Positions 24,043 to 33,959 are shown, numbered from the stretch's first letter. The stretch is 64,000 nucleotides of DNA from Kordia sp965224175 (GCF_965224175.1 NZ_OZ245041.1:434001-498000); one strand, 5' to 3'. The notes: generated by a model not told the origin, from the letters alone. Program-made: numbers and translations.

Positions 24043-24155
24043 ATAATAATCATTTTAGTTTGTATGAAATTTTTACTCGATAATCGAGATTAAAATTCGA
24101 TGCTATTAAAAAGCATACATGATACATAAATACTGACCTTAGAAAATAATCATAC

Positions 24156-25013
24156 ATGGAATCTCTATACAAAACAGTACAAGGAAAAAAGGAAATTTTA
24201 AATCTTTACGAACAAAAACTAGAAAGTTTGCAAATTCAATATGACTATACCTGTGTAAATACAAGTTTTGGCGCAACCAATATTATAGTCACTGGAGATT
24301 CTTCAAATCCTCCATTACTGCTTATTCATGGATCTAACGGATGCGCACCAGTAGCGCTTGAAGCGTATCCTAATTTGTGTAAATCATATAAAGTGTATGC
24401 AATTGATGTATTAGCACAGCCTAATAAAAGTGCTGAAACCAAAATGAGTATGAAAGATGATTCATATGGAAAATGGATGTATGAAATTATTGAAGCACTT
24501 AATATCAGCAACGTGACTATGGCAGGTTTTTCATTTGGCGGATTGGTTATTTTAAAAACACTTGAATTTAGTGAGCGTACTATTAAAGAAGTGTTTTTAG
24601 CAGCTCCTGCGTATATAGTGAATGGAAATCCTTTAAAAGCTTTGTTTAAAGTGTTTATTCCTATGAAACGATACATGAGTACAAAAAAGCTACAATATGT
24701 AGAGAAAGTGGTAGCTGCGCTTTTTACTGAAAAAGATCAATTTGCTGTAAAGTATCTTTCGAAAGTGTTTGAATCATTTCGTATGGATTTTAGTCCTGTA
24801 CCAGTTATTAAAACTAAAAAAGCAAAAAATATAGAGACACCGATCACGATTTTCGCAGCAGAAAACGATCTATTATTTCCTGGAAATAAAATGAAGAAAC
24901 GGGCAATAAAAATATTTCCGTCACTAAAAAAAATAATGGTATTGGAGAATTCTAAACACGTTCAAGGTATAATACACAATAGAATTATTGAAAAAGATAT
25001 ACTACAAAATTGA
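24156..25013 (+). CDS. Alpha/beta-fold hydrolase, TetR-linked
   Basis: A 285-residue cytosolic alpha/beta hydrolase. The oxyanion-hole motif is LLLIHGSNG (about 54-62), the nucleophile Ser126 in GFSFGG, the acid probably the Asp in AAENDLLFPG and the base the His in NSKHVQG near residue 270. Substrate is unknown; an esterase or lactonase type is usual for this family. No signal peptide. It is divergent from the TetR gene and probably repressed by it. Nothing is encoded immediately downstream. Confidence 0.82.
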   Translation: MESLYKTVQGKKEILNLYEQKLESLQIQYDYTCVNTSFGATNIIVTGDSSNPPLLLIHGSNGCAPVALEAYPNLCKSYKVYAIDVLAQPNKSAETKMSMKDDSYGKWMYEIIEALNISNVTMAGFSFGGLVILKTLEFSERTIKEVFLAAPAYIVNGNPLKALFKVFIPMKRYMSTKKLQYVEKVVAALFTEKDQFAVKYLSKVFESFRMDFSPVPVIKTKKAKNIETPITIFAAENDLLFPGNKMKKRAIKIFPSLKKIMVLENSKHVQGIIHNRIIEKDILQN

Positions 25014-25193
25014 ATTGAAATTGATTTTGATACAAATAATGATAAACTAATGTCATATGTTAGCTTAACTTCAAAGTATCAAAATCAAATCAATGTTATT
25101 TGGTCATCAAGGTATAAATGTTCTTATACTTGTGTAGAAATGTTTTTAAGTATTACCTCTAAATCCCTCATGAGTTTGCTCTATAGTAGTTGA

Positions 25194-26726
25194 CTAATTC
25201 AAATACGCATTAATAGATATATTTCTGCTTCTTGCATTGGCTTCTTTTACAGCTAACAACATATTATCTAATGTAGTACGATCTAAATATTTACCATTGG
25301 TAATTACTGCTTGAATGGTTCTAGTGTTATCAATGTCTTCTAGTGGATTTTTATCTAATAATACCAAATCAGCAGCGAAACCTTTTTCAATAACTCCAGT
25401 ATTGTGTTGCATCCATTGTGCTGCGGTTATGGTAGATGTTCGAAGGACTTGAGTTATTGTGAGTCCTATTTCCTCTAAAGAAGCTAATTGATCGTGCAAT
25501 GAAAAACCAGAGACAGTACAAAATCCATTTGTATCTGCTCCAGAGGTAAGCTTTACATCATTATCTACTAAAGCTTTTGTCATGATATGTATGGCTTTTA
25601 CATAATTTGACCAATATAAATCAGCGGTTTCATTTTTATTTTCGGTTGTGGAGCCAGGACTTTCAAATTTATTACTTCCTGGAAGCCATCCTTTTGCAAA
25701 GTGAGAACCTTCTACAATACCTGGATTTGCATATTCTAATTCAATTTCTTTGAGAAACTTAGGTAAATCAGTAGCTTGTTTGTGAATATTTTCAATATAT
25801 CGTACTGTAGAGCACACAGTGATATTATTCTTTTTTAAGTTTTGAGCAATTTTGTCAGCATTTTCCTCCAAGTACTGCATATATTCATCAATACGATCGT
25901 AAAATATATAATTGAGTCCTCCAAAATCTTCAAAAGTATTTTTAGTAATTTCTTCGGCATGTGCCAATGCAGATTGTCCTGAGGTATAAAATTCTTGCAA
26001 TCCAACATCTAAAGGCAAGTGGCCAGTTACTGGAATGCCTTGTTTTTGAGCTTCATCCATAATAGCATAATAAGCTTCTCTATTTGGAGCATAAGATTTT
26101 ATAGCGTCATATCCTAGTTTTTTAAATTCTCGAATTGCTTGTCGTGCTTCTTCTTCTGTATTGTAATAACGAGAGCCAAATATGGTATTCATCTTAGCCA
26201 TAAAACCTTTCTTTGAACTCATTCCGCCGGCTGCAATATAAATTCTAGGGCTTAGTGCACCTTCATTAGCTTCTTTTCGCCATTTTAAATAGAGTTGATC
26301 TGGTTTGGAATTCATATTAGCAATACTAGTAACGCCATTTGCTAAAAACAATAATAAATCGTTTTTACTTCTATGCAAATGTGTATGTGCATCTATTAAA
26401 CCAGGAATTAAGAATTTCCCTGAACCATCAATTTTTTTATAGGCTGAAGTAATTTCAATGTTTTTTCCGACATCCAAAATGATTCCGTCTTTAATAAGAA
26501 CGGTAAGACTGCCTTTCATTTCGGAACAATCCTGAGAAAGTACATTGACGTTTGTAATTGCTATGGACGATTGTGAAACATTAAATTTAGAAAAATCTAC
26601 TTGTTCTGTGTAGACTCCTTGATGATGTTTAATTTCTGATTTAATGTAAAAATAGCCAACAGCTAAACTCACAATGAGTACAGATGTGATTGTAATAATT
26701 AGTTTTTTGATGAATGATTTTTTCAT
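25194..26726 (-). CDS. Membrane-anchored amidohydrolase (metal-dependent hydrolase)
   Basis: A 510-residue amidohydrolase-superfamily enzyme with an N-terminal anchor or signal (about 7-27, LIITITSVLIVSLAVGYFYI). Metal-binding His114 and His116 are in GLIDAHTHLH; further ligands are the His in VTGHLP, the His in ALAHAEE and the Asp in TSGADTNG. The C-terminal composite strand (GFAADLVLLDKNPLEDI) closes the small beta domain. The layout is that of the imidazolonepropionase/prolidase-like group that hydrolyses cyclic amides or dipeptides; the substrate is unknown. It follows the AraC-type regulator by 146 bp on the same strand. Confidence 0.82.
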   Translation of the reverse strand: MKKSFIKKLIITITSVLIVSLAVGYFYIKSEIKHHQGVYTEQVDFSKFNVSQSSIAITNVNVLSQDCSEMKGSLTVLIKDGIILDVGKNIEITSAYKKIDGSGKFLIPGLIDAHTHLHRSKNDLLLFLANGVTSIANMNSKPDQLYLKWRKEANEGALSPRIYIAAGGMSSKKGFMAKMNTIFGSRYYNTEEEARQAIREFKKLGYDAIKSYAPNREAYYAIMDEAQKQGIPVTGHLPLDVGLQEFYTSGQSALAHAEEITKNTFEDFGGLNYIFYDRIDEYMQYLEENADKIAQNLKKNNITVCSTVRYIENIHKQATDLPKFLKEIELEYANPGIVEGSHFAKGWLPGSNKFESPGSTTENKNETADLYWSNYVKAIHIMTKALVDNDVKLTSGADTNGFCTVSGFSLHDQLASLEEIGLTITQVLRTSTITAAQWMQHNTGVIEKGFAADLVLLDKNPLEDIDNTRTIQAVITNGKYLDRTTLDNMLLAVKEANARSRNISINAYLN

Positions 26727-26789
26727 TTTTTTATGTGTAGTAATAATTAATATTAATACCGCAAAAGAAAGGTTAATACTAGTGTTTAC

Positions 26790-26813
26790 AGTCTCATTGC
26801 TTCCAGTGAGACT
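26790..26813. promoter_or_regulatory. Hairpin between AraC and amidohydrolase genes
   Basis: AGTCTCA and TGAGACT pair perfectly around a 10-nt loop. No T-run follows on the minus strand, the direction of transcription here, so it is more likely a leader structure or protein site than a terminator. Confidence 0.3.
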
Positions 26814-26872
26814 AAAAAAAGAAGGTTTTTCAGCATATTTTTTACAATATGTACAGAAAAGAATAAATACTA

Positions 26873-28024
26873 TTATTTACGATCTGTAGAATGATCTTTC
26901 AATACTTGATTTTTGAAATCTGTCGGAGATTGGCCAGTTTGATTTTTGAAAATACGATAAAAACTAGCTTTAGATTTAAAACCAGCTTCGTACGCAATTC
27001 CTTCTATAGTATATCCTGCGTGTGAAGCTGAACAAACTAACTTTTTAAACTCTTCTATACGATACGAGTTTACAAATTTATAAAATGAAATCTCTATGTG
27101 TTGATTCAGAAGTTTGGATAGTTTTTTATCTGTAATACCCATTGCAGAAGCTAATTTATGTAAAGTTAACTCTTCGTCTAAATAGGGTTTTTCTTGAAGC
27201 ATACATTGAATTAACAGTTGTTCTAATGTACTAAATTCTTCTTGTTGCTGTTTTGTTATATGTTCTTTTTTAGTGCTATTTATAGTTGTATCTTCTATCA
27301 AAAAATAAGGAATCAATACTTTAGATTGTTTAATTCCATAATAAGCAGCATACAAAACAGCAAATGAAGCGAACAATATCGTAACACTCTGAGTTCTCCA
27401 AGGCAAGAATCCAAACAATAATTGATATACTACAAACAATAAATCGGCTACAATAACAATCAGTGAAGCTATTAATAAATACCGAACCCAAATGAAATTA
27501 TTATGTTCAATATGTGAGTAATTACATTTCAGTACTTTTTTAAATTTATAAAAAGTATGGAAGGAAATATATAAGTAGAGAAGAAAATAACAATTTAGTA
27601 TGAAACGTTTGATGGGCAAATACTTGTGAATTAATATTTGGTAATCAACAAAATATTTTTGAGACATAAATCCTATCAAATACGGTAAAGAGACAAACAA
27701 AACAAATACGAGATAAGGAACTATGTGTATTTTTAAGCTTTTTAGTACTTTTTTATCCTCTAAAAATAAAGATTGAATGTATAAGAGCAATAAAGGCGCT
27801 AAGATGAGTTTAACTCCTTGTATTGGTAAAAAACTGACGCGAAGTAAAAAATGGATCTTGTGTATAGAAGCATAGGATTCTAAGATGGTAAATACTAAGA
27901 GTCCAAAAAAAGCAATTAAGATTAATTTATGCAATGCTTTGTCTTTAGATTTACATAGTATGTATATGTAAATACATCCAAAGATTATTCCCGCGATGAA
28001 TAGGAAATCATAAACTAACTTCAT
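26873..28024 (-). CDS. Membrane-bound AraC-family transcriptional regulator
   Basis: A 383-residue protein with about seven N-terminal membrane helices (residues 5-235, e.g. LFIAGIIFGCIYIYILC and LLIASLIVIVADLLFVVYQLLFG) and a C-terminal AraC HTH (about 275-375: DEELTLHKLASAMGITDKKLSKLLNQH and IEGIAYEAGFKSKASFYRIFKNQTGQSPTDFK). This design is common in flavobacteria and would sense a signal in or across the membrane. It lies 43 bp after the gamma-glutamyltransferase gene and before an amidohydrolase gene on the same strand, either of which may be its target. Confidence 0.85.
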   Translation of the reverse strand: MKLVYDFLFIAGIIFGCIYIYILCKSKDKALHKLILIAFFGLLVFTILESYASIHKIHFLLRVSFLPIQGVKLILAPLLLLYIQSLFLEDKKVLKSLKIHIVPYLVFVLFVSLPYLIGFMSQKYFVDYQILIHKYLPIKRFILNCYFLLYLYISFHTFYKFKKVLKCNYSHIEHNNFIWVRYLLIASLIVIVADLLFVVYQLLFGFLPWRTQSVTILFASFAVLYAAYYGIKQSKVLIPYFLIEDTTINSTKKEHITKQQQEEFSTLEQLLIQCMLQEKPYLDEELTLHKLASAMGITDKKLSKLLNQHIEISFYKFVNSYRIEEFKKLVCSASHAGYTIEGIAYEAGFKSKASFYRIFKNQTGQSPTDFKNQVLKDHSTDRK

Positions 28025-28067
28025 TATTATAATCGTATTACAAGAATCTAAAAGTGTCTAAATAAGT

Positions 28068-29759
28068 TTAAAACCCAACGGCTTTATCATCTCCACGTGG
28101 ATCTGCGCCACCTTCTAGTTTTCCGTCAGGCAGTACCAAAACACCTTCAACTTTACCGATAACAGGACTGTTTGTAGCATCAATAGTATAACCAAGTTTC
28201 GTAAGTTCGGCTTGTATCTGATCGCTAAAACCATCTGGTTCCATCTTTACCGTATCTGGCAACCATTGATGATGAAAACGTGGCTGATTAATCGCTTCTT
28301 GCATGCCCATATCGTATTCATGTACATTCAAAATAGTCTGTAATACAGATGTAATAATCGTAGATCCACCAGGCGTTCCAACCACCATAAATAGCTCGCC
28401 ATTTTTTTCCACAATCGTAGGCGTCATAGAACTTAGCATGCGTTTTTCTGGAGCAATACTATTCGCTTCAGCGCCAATCAATCCAAACATATTAGGCTCG
28501 CCAGGTTTTGCGCTAAAATCGTCCATTTCATTATTCAAAAAGAAACCTAATTCCTCACAAAACAACTTAGAACCATAAGCACCATTTATCGTAGTTGTTA
28601 CAGAAACTGAATTTCCAAACTGATCTACAATAGAGTAGTGTGTAGTTTCATCACTTTCTACAATTTCAATATTTCCATGAGAAACTTCTGCGGAAGGAGT
28701 TGCTTTCTCAAAAGAAAAAGAATGCATTCGTTGCTTTACATACGTTTCACTGATTAAGGTTTCTATCGGAATCTGTACAAAATCAGGATCGCCCAAAAAA
28801 TAACTACGATCAGCATAAGCTCTACGTTCTGCTTCTGTAATCAATTGAATTGCTTTTGTGGTATTATGACCTAATTCATCTAAGTTGTATGGTTCAATCG
28901 CTTTCATAATTTCTGCCAAACAAATTCCTCCACTTGATGGTGGCGACATCGAAATTATGCGTAAATCATCATACGAAAAACTGATAGGAGTTCGCCATTT
29001 AACTTCGTATTTTGCTAAATCTTCCAGTGTCATGATGCCTCCAGATTTTTGCATAAAATTGACTAAAGCTTGTGCGGTTTCACCTTTGTAAAATTCATCA
29101 CGACCATTTTCTTTGATACGTGCTAACGTTTTTGCAAGTTGTACACGTTTTATAGTGTCTTTTGCTTTCCATGGTTTCCCAAATAGAAAATCAGAATCAT
29201 TTACTTTAAAAAACTTACTACGATATTTTTCCAAACGTTCCTGTTGTTTTTCAGTTACAATCACACCTTTTTTAGCTAAAGCAATTACTGGTGTAATAAT
29301 CTCTTCCATTGGTAATTTTCCAAATTTTTCATGTGAAGCAAAAATTCCAGCAACATTTCCAGGAATTCCAACTGCCATGGCGCCAAGTGTGCTTTTATTA
29401 GGAATTACGTTTCCTGTAATGGAATCGATATACATATTTTTGGAAGCAGCCAAAGGAGCTTTTTCTCTGTAGTCTAATGCGCCAACACTACCGTCTTCCA
29501 AGCGATATACCATAAATCCGCCGCCTCCTAAACTTCCTGCATACGGATATGCAACCGCTAAAGCGAATTCCATTCCTGCCATAGCATCAAAAGCATTTCC
29601 ACCTTTTTTAAGAATTAAATTTCCTATTTCAGATACTTCTTCGCGAGCAGAAACAACCATAGCGTTTTCAGAAATAACTCCTGTAACTTTTTGTTTTTCA
29701 GTTTCTTTACAAGAAAATAAAGTTAAGCAACAAAGGCTGAAAAATAATAATCTATTCAT
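28068..29759 (-). CDS. ggt: Gamma-glutamyltransferase, lipoprotein form
   Basis: N-terminal-nucleophile enzyme that cleaves and transfers the gamma-glutamyl group of glutathione and similar compounds; it self-processes into two chains. The cleavage site and nucleophile lie in SDETTHYSIVDQFGNSVS, the first Thr of TTH being the catalytic residue. Other family blocks: SLGGGGFMVYR, AMAVGIPGNVAG, ISMSPPSSGGICL and STIITSVLQTILNV. The ATG at 29759 gives MNRLLFFSLCCLTLFSC, a lipoprotein signal, so it is placed in the envelope; a second ATG 12 bp further up is possible. Its start overlaps the stop of the ACP phosphodiesterase gene, indicating one transcript. Confidence 0.93.
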   Translation of the reverse strand: MNRLLFFSLCCLTLFSCKETEKQKVTGVISENAMVVSAREEVSEIGNLILKKGGNAFDAMAGMEFALAVAYPYAGSLGGGGFMVYRLEDGSVGALDYREKAPLAASKNMYIDSITGNVIPNKSTLGAMAVGIPGNVAGIFASHEKFGKLPMEEIITPVIALAKKGVIVTEKQQERLEKYRSKFFKVNDSDFLFGKPWKAKDTIKRVQLAKTLARIKENGRDEFYKGETAQALVNFMQKSGGIMTLEDLAKYEVKWRTPISFSYDDLRIISMSPPSSGGICLAEIMKAIEPYNLDELGHNTTKAIQLITEAERRAYADRSYFLGDPDFVQIPIETLISETYVKQRMHSFSFEKATPSAEVSHGNIEIVESDETTHYSIVDQFGNSVSVTTTINGAYGSKLFCEELGFFLNNEMDDFSAKPGEPNMFGLIGAEANSIAPEKRMLSSMTPTIVEKNGELFMVVGTPGGSTIITSVLQTILNVHEYDMGMQEAINQPRFHHQWLPDTVKMEPDGFSDQIQAELTKLGYTIDATNSPVIGKVEGVLVLPDGKLEGGADPRGDDKAVGF

Positions 29760-30345
29760 GTTGTAATTCATTTAATTTCTGTTTTGAAAATTCGATCAAT
29801 TCATGAAAAAAAGAGGTAAATTCAGCTTCAAATTCATCGTAAAACTCTTGAAGTTCTACGACGGCTAAATTCATCTTGGAACGATTTTGTGTTCTGCGAT
29901 TCATGCCTTCTAAAACCTTCTGGATACCTTCAATAGAAGCATAACTGAGTAACCAATTGTCATGAATCATGTGAGGAAGCAAGCGTTGTACATTTAGTGG
30001 AAGCATCTCAAAATTATCTTCCAACAAATGGTAAAAATCATCTACATAATTCGCTAAAGGAATAGCTGAATAATTTTTCCAGTTCTTGGCTAAAAAGTGA
30101 TCGTATAAAATATCAACAATAACGCCGCTGTAATGACTGTAATTTTTGTGTAAACGTTTTGTGCTGAGTCGTACCGTAGGATGCGCGTCCGTAAAAGTAT
30201 CTATATTTCGATGCAATAAAATGCCAAGTTGAACCCTTGTAGGGTATTCTGTGTATTTTTTCCCTCGAACACTGTCTGCAATAAAATTGCCAATCTTAAT
30301 CTCGTCATCGTCGTGAGAAAGGTAAATATGTGCTAAAAAATTCAC
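29752..30345 (-). CDS. acpH: Acyl carrier protein phosphodiesterase (AcpH-like, DUF479)
   Basis: A 197-residue cytosolic hydrolase that releases phosphopantetheine from acyl carrier protein. The N-terminus MNFLAHIYLSH and the following GNFIADSVRG, LGILLHRNIDTFTDAHP and SGVIVDILYDHFLA blocks are the family's metal-binding HD-like motifs. The start codon is GTG at 30345, as no ATG fits the conserved N-terminus. It overlaps the gamma-glutamyltransferase start by 8 bp (or 20 bp with the longer start of that gene). Confidence 0.88.
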   Translation of the reverse strand: MNFLAHIYLSHDDDEIKIGNFIADSVRGKKYTEYPTRVQLGILLHRNIDTFTDAHPTVRLSTKRLHKNYSHYSGVIVDILYDHFLAKNWKNYSAIPLANYVDDFYHLLEDNFEMLPLNVQRLLPHMIHDNWLLSYASIEGIQKVLEGMNRRTQNRSKMNLAVVELQEFYDEFEAEFTSFFHELIEFSKQKLNELQHE

Positions 30346-30447
30346 GTAAAGTCTTTTAAATTAGGCGTAGCTAAAAATAGCAAAACGCACTTCCCAATTT
30401 ACATAAATATTCGTTTACAGAATTATGAAATCATTAATAATTATCTC

Positions 30448-30475
30448 TTGGGAATGAAATCCGTCAATATCTTTT
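30448..30475 (+). promoter_or_regulatory. Probable glmM promoter
   Basis: TTG (30448-30450), 17 bp, then TATCTTTT (30468-30475), one base off the TAnnTTTG consensus; an exact TATATTTG follows at 30475-30482 but with a longer spacer. The start codon is at 30507. Confidence 0.4.
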
Positions 30476-30506
30476 ATATTTGCCTGAATTTTAATTAAAC
30501 AAAAGA

Positions 30507-31895
30507 ATGACTTTAATCAAATCAATTTCAGGGATTCGTGGAACTATTGGAGGAAATGTTGGTGAAAATTTAACGCCAATTGATGCAGTAAAATTTGCAA
30601 GTGCTTACGGAACTTGGTTGAAAAAAGAATACAATAAGTCACAACTTACGGTTGTGATTGGTAGAGATGCTCGAATTTCAGGAGCAATGATTCAGAGTTT
30701 AGTAGTAAATACATTAGTAGGTTTAGGAATAGATGTAATTGATCTTGGATTATCAACAACACCAACAGTAGAAGTTGCTGTTCCTTTAGAAAAAGCTGAT
30801 GGAGGAATCATTTTAACAGCAAGTCACAACCCGAAGCAATGGAATGCTTTAAAATTATTAAATCATAAAGGAGAATTTTTAAATGGTGCTGATGGTGCGC
30901 AAATTTTAGAAATTGCAGAAAGTGATGCTTTCGATTTTGCAGAGGTAGACGATTTAGGTACTGTAACACCAAATGATACGTATATTGACAAACACATTGA
31001 AGAAGTATTAAAATTAGAGTTAGTAGATCCAGAAGTGATCAAGAAAGCTAATTTTAAAGTTGTAGTTGATGGTGTAAATTCTACTGGAGGAATTGCAATT
31101 CCAAAATTATTACATGCATTGAATGTTGAGGTGATCGAATTGTATTGTGAGCCAAACGGACATTTTCCACACAATCCAGAACCGTTAAAAGAGCATTTAA
31201 CAGATATTTCAGAGCTTGTTGTAAAAGAAAAAGCAGATTTTGGAGTTGTGGTTGATCCAGATGTAGATCGTTTGGCATTTATTTGTGATGACGGAGAAAT
31301 GTTTGGAGAAGAATATACCTTAGTCGCTTGCGCGGATTATGTATTAGGAAAAGTAAAAGGAAATACGGTTTCTAATTTATCTTCTTCAAGAGCTTTACGT
31401 GATATTACTGAAAAACATGGCGGAACCTACCAAGCCAGTGCAGTAGGAGAAGTAAATGTAGTAATCAAAATGAAAGATACCAATGCAGTTATTGGTGGCG
31501 AAGGAAATGGAGGTATCATATATCCAGACTCTCATTACGGACGTGATTCTTTAGTTGGAGTTGCCTTATTCTTAACACATTTAGCTGAAAAGAAAATGAC
31601 TGTTCGCGAATTACGTGATAGTTACCCAAGTTACTTTATGAGTAAAAATAAAATTCAATTAACGCCTGCATTAGACGTAGATGGAATTTTAAAAGCGATG
31701 GAGGAGAAGTATGCAAACGAGGATGTAACTACTATTGATGGTGTAAAGATCGACTTTCCAGAAAACTGGGTACACTTACGTAAATCAAATACAGAACCAA
31801 TTATTAGAATCTATACGGAAGCACAATCGCAACAAGAAGCGGATGATTTGGCACAACGTATTATGAAAGAAATTGCAGTGATTGCTAATTTGTAA
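30507..31895 (+). CDS. glmM: Phosphoglucosamine mutase
   Basis: Interconverts glucosamine-6-phosphate and glucosamine-1-phosphate for peptidoglycan and lipopolysaccharide precursors. The phosphoserine is Ser106 in LTASHNPKQWN, the metal-binding loop DPDVDRLAF is near residue 245, the sugar-binding loop GGEGNGGIIYP near 335 and the phosphate-binding RKSNTEPIIRIYTEA near 430. The length of 462 is that of the alpha-D-phosphohexomutase family; in Bacteroidota such proteins are usually called GlmM, though a phosphomannomutase specificity cannot be excluded. A terminator follows. Confidence 0.9.
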   Translation: MTLIKSISGIRGTIGGNVGENLTPIDAVKFASAYGTWLKKEYNKSQLTVVIGRDARISGAMIQSLVVNTLVGLGIDVIDLGLSTTPTVEVAVPLEKADGGIILTASHNPKQWNALKLLNHKGEFLNGADGAQILEIAESDAFDFAEVDDLGTVTPNDTYIDKHIEEVLKLELVDPEVIKKANFKVVVDGVNSTGGIAIPKLLHALNVEVIELYCEPNGHFPHNPEPLKEHLTDISELVVKEKADFGVVVDPDVDRLAFICDDGEMFGEEYTLVACADYVLGKVKGNTVSNLSSSRALRDITEKHGGTYQASAVGEVNVVIKMKDTNAVIGGEGNGGIIYPDSHYGRDSLVGVALFLTHLAEKKMTVRELRDSYPSYFMSKNKIQLTPALDVDGILKAMEEKYANEDVTTIDGVKIDFPENWVHLRKSNTEPIIRIYTEAQSQQEADDLAQRIMKEIAVIANL

Positions 31896-31915
31896 AAACT
31901 GTTAAAAATATAAAG

Positions 31916-31947
31916 AAAGCCGTCCGTTTGGATGGCTTTTTTTATTT
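31916..31947 (+). terminator. Rho-independent terminator after glmM
   Basis: AAAGCCGTCC and GGATGGCTTT form a 10-bp stem with one G-T pair and a 4-nt loop, followed by a T-run. Confidence 0.85.
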
Positions 31948-32079
31948 TTGCACTCCTCAAACGCTATTTTGCAGAAAGCCTATAAAAGTTATATTTGTTC
32001 ACATTGAGCATAGTCGAAATGTAACAAAAACTAAAAACACACTACCAATATACCGAACAATACAATTTACAGACCAATT

Positions 32080-32550
32080 ATGGAAACCACATATACGCTT
32101 TGGAAAGAAACAACTCTTCTTACTATTGATCAAAAAACTGCTTCATTTGACGAAGCTCTGCATAAAAAAGTGGAAACTGATTATTTGAAACGCTTGTTAG
32201 AAAAAATGGCGACACATGCTGCTACTACAGAATCATTGATTGTATTTCAAAAACAAATGGACGAACTTGTAGCTTCAATCCCAACAAAAGAAGCGTTTGA
32301 AAACAAAGAGGTTCGTCGTGATTTCTTAAAAAAGAAAAGTAAAATCAAAAATTCTGCAACAATAAAACATAAATTAGTTACCAAAGGATATTATATGAGT
32401 ATGTGGATGCCTATAGGAATGGCTCTTGGAATGCCATGGGGCGCAGCTTTTGGAAATATAGCTTTAGGTTTACCTATTGGATTAGCAGTAGGACTTGCCA
32501 TAGGAACTTCTTTAGACAGTAAAGCAGCCAAAGAAGGCAGAGTTGTATAA
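32080..32550 (+). CDS. Unknown protein with C-terminal glycine-rich membrane segment
   Basis: A 156-residue protein I do not recognise. The first ~95 residues are helical and charged (FDEALHKKVETDYLKRLLEKM). The C-terminal part (about 105-148) is hydrophobic with regular Gly spacing (MPIGMALGMPWGAAFGNIALGLPIGLAVGLAIG), a glycine-zipper-like membrane hairpin. It is convergent with the next gene, whose stop is only 1 bp away. Confidence 0.55.
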   Translation: METTYTLWKETTLLTIDQKTASFDEALHKKVETDYLKRLLEKMATHAATTESLIVFQKQMDELVASIPTKEAFENKEVRRDFLKKKSKIKNSATIKHKLVTKGYYMSMWMPIGMALGMPWGAAFGNIALGLPIGLAVGLAIGTSLDSKAAKEGRVV

Positions 32551-32551
32551 A

Positions 32552-33040
32552 CTAAGTTACTCTGAAGTAATACTCTTTGATGTGATTTTCTAATTTTCGC
32601 ATGTGATGTTTTGAAACAGGTAAAACATTTTCGATGAGTTCACCTGTTAAATCAGCAATAATAAAAGTTTTAGTGTCTTCTTCCATTTCAATATGAGTAA
32701 ACTCTAAATCATCAGGAGTAATTGTTCTAGATGTTTTAAAATACTTATAATCTGCAGTATAAGCTATAGATTCTGGATTGAGTGTAATAGTTTCTCTTCC
32801 ATATGTATTCCATAAAATAGATTTCATAAAAAAGTAAGCAGCTGCCCAAAGCACAAGTGAAATAGGAACTAAACCTATATTAAGACCGTCGCCAAGTGTA
32901 ACATTAAGCGAAGCAATAACAATTGGAGCAATTAAAAAAAGTATTAGTAAAACAGTAAGTGCAAAACGTACAGTTTTTGGAGACTGCGCGCCAATGATTA
33001 CAATTTCATTTTCACTAAAAATTACTTCAGAAGCTTTCAT
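32552..33040 (-). CDS. Membrane protein of unknown function (two helices plus soluble domain)
   Basis: A 162-residue protein with two membrane helices (about 25-45 and 55-75) and a C-terminal beta-rich domain (about 80-160, ETITLNPESIAYTADYKYFKTSRTI) whose pattern recalls bacterial PH-like domains. No family is recognised with confidence. It begins 13 bp after the stop of the acyltransferase gene and is probably in the same transcript. Confidence 0.5.
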   Translation of the reverse strand: MKASEVIFSENEIVIIGAQSPKTVRFALTVLLILFLIAPIVIASLNVTLGDGLNIGLVPISLVLWAAAYFFMKSILWNTYGRETITLNPESIAYTADYKYFKTSRTITPDDLEFTHIEMEEDTKTFIIADLTGELIENVLPVSKHHMRKLENHIKEYYFRVT

Positions 33041-33053
33041 CGTAAATCACTAT

Positions 33054-33959
33054 TTAATTACTTTTCTTTTGATATTTTTCGGGAACCTTATCTCTGTGTT
33101 TCCAACGTTTGTGAACCCAATAATAATATTCAGGAACTTCACGTATTTGTTTTTCTAATTCTCTATAAAAAAGCTCAGTAGGTTCGTTTACAGGATAATT
33201 TTTAATACCATTTGGTGTCAATGGAATAAATGTTCCTTGATAATGTCCGCGCTTTATCTTTTCAATCTTAAAATAAATAAATGGCATGTCTGCTTTACGT
33301 GCTAATACTTCAGAACCATTAAAACATGGAACTGTAATATTCATAAACTCTGTCCAATAATAATTTGGTAAAGGTTTTGGCGATTGATCGCTTACCATAT
33401 AATAAATACCAAGCTTTCCTACATCTTCATTCTTTTTGATCGTTTTAAACGTCTCTTTTGTGGTAATTAAAGTAGAATTTCGTTTCTCACGTATCTTACG
33501 AACCAATCTATCAAAATACTTATTCGTTAATCTTTTATAAATCCCATATCCGTGTAAGGAAACATATTCTTTTACAATATTCATCCATTCCCAATTGGCA
33601 TAATGTCCAGAAATTAAAATAATACTCTGACCTTGTTTTTCATATTCATTCAGTACTTCAATATTTGGAAATACAAATCGTTTACGCAATGAAGCGTCTG
33701 AAATGGTTAATGATTTTATCATTTCCAAAAACATATCGCACAAATGGTGGTAATATTTCTTTTCTATCTTTAAGCGTTCTGCGGCTGTTTTCTCAGGAAA
33801 AACTAATTCTAGGTTTCCACGAACCACTTTTTTTCTATATCCGATAACATGATATACAAGTACATAGCAAAAATCAGAGAAAAGATATAGCAAACGAAAT
33901 GGAAGAATAGAAATCAACCAAAGAATTGGATATATAAGTATGAACGCGATAAGCTGCAT
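33054..33959 (-). CDS. LpxL/HtrB-like lysophospholipid (lipid A) acyltransferase
   Basis: A 301-residue inner-membrane acyltransferase of the lipid A late-acyltransferase family. It has an N-terminal helix (about 1-25) and the catalytic HX4E-type motif in ISGHYANWEWM (about 117), followed by the DQSPK motif and the C-terminal YYWVHKRWKHR end that is highly typical. The ATG at 33959 is preferred; a TTG 21 bp upstream is also in frame. It is divergent from the rhomboid gene, with only 60 bp between starts. Confidence 0.9.
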   Translation of the reverse strand: MQLIAFILIYPILWLISILPFRLLYLFSDFCYVLVYHVIGYRKKVVRGNLELVFPEKTAAERLKIEKKYYHHLCDMFLEMIKSLTISDASLRKRFVFPNIEVLNEYEKQGQSIILISGHYANWEWMNIVKEYVSLHGYGIYKRLTNKYFDRLVRKIREKRNSTLITTKETFKTIKKNEDVGKLGIYYMVSDQSPKPLPNYYWTEFMNITVPCFNGSEVLARKADMPFIYFKIEKIKRGHYQGTFIPLTPNGIKNYPVNEPTELFYRELEKQIREVPEYYYWVHKRWKHRDKVPEKYQKKSN

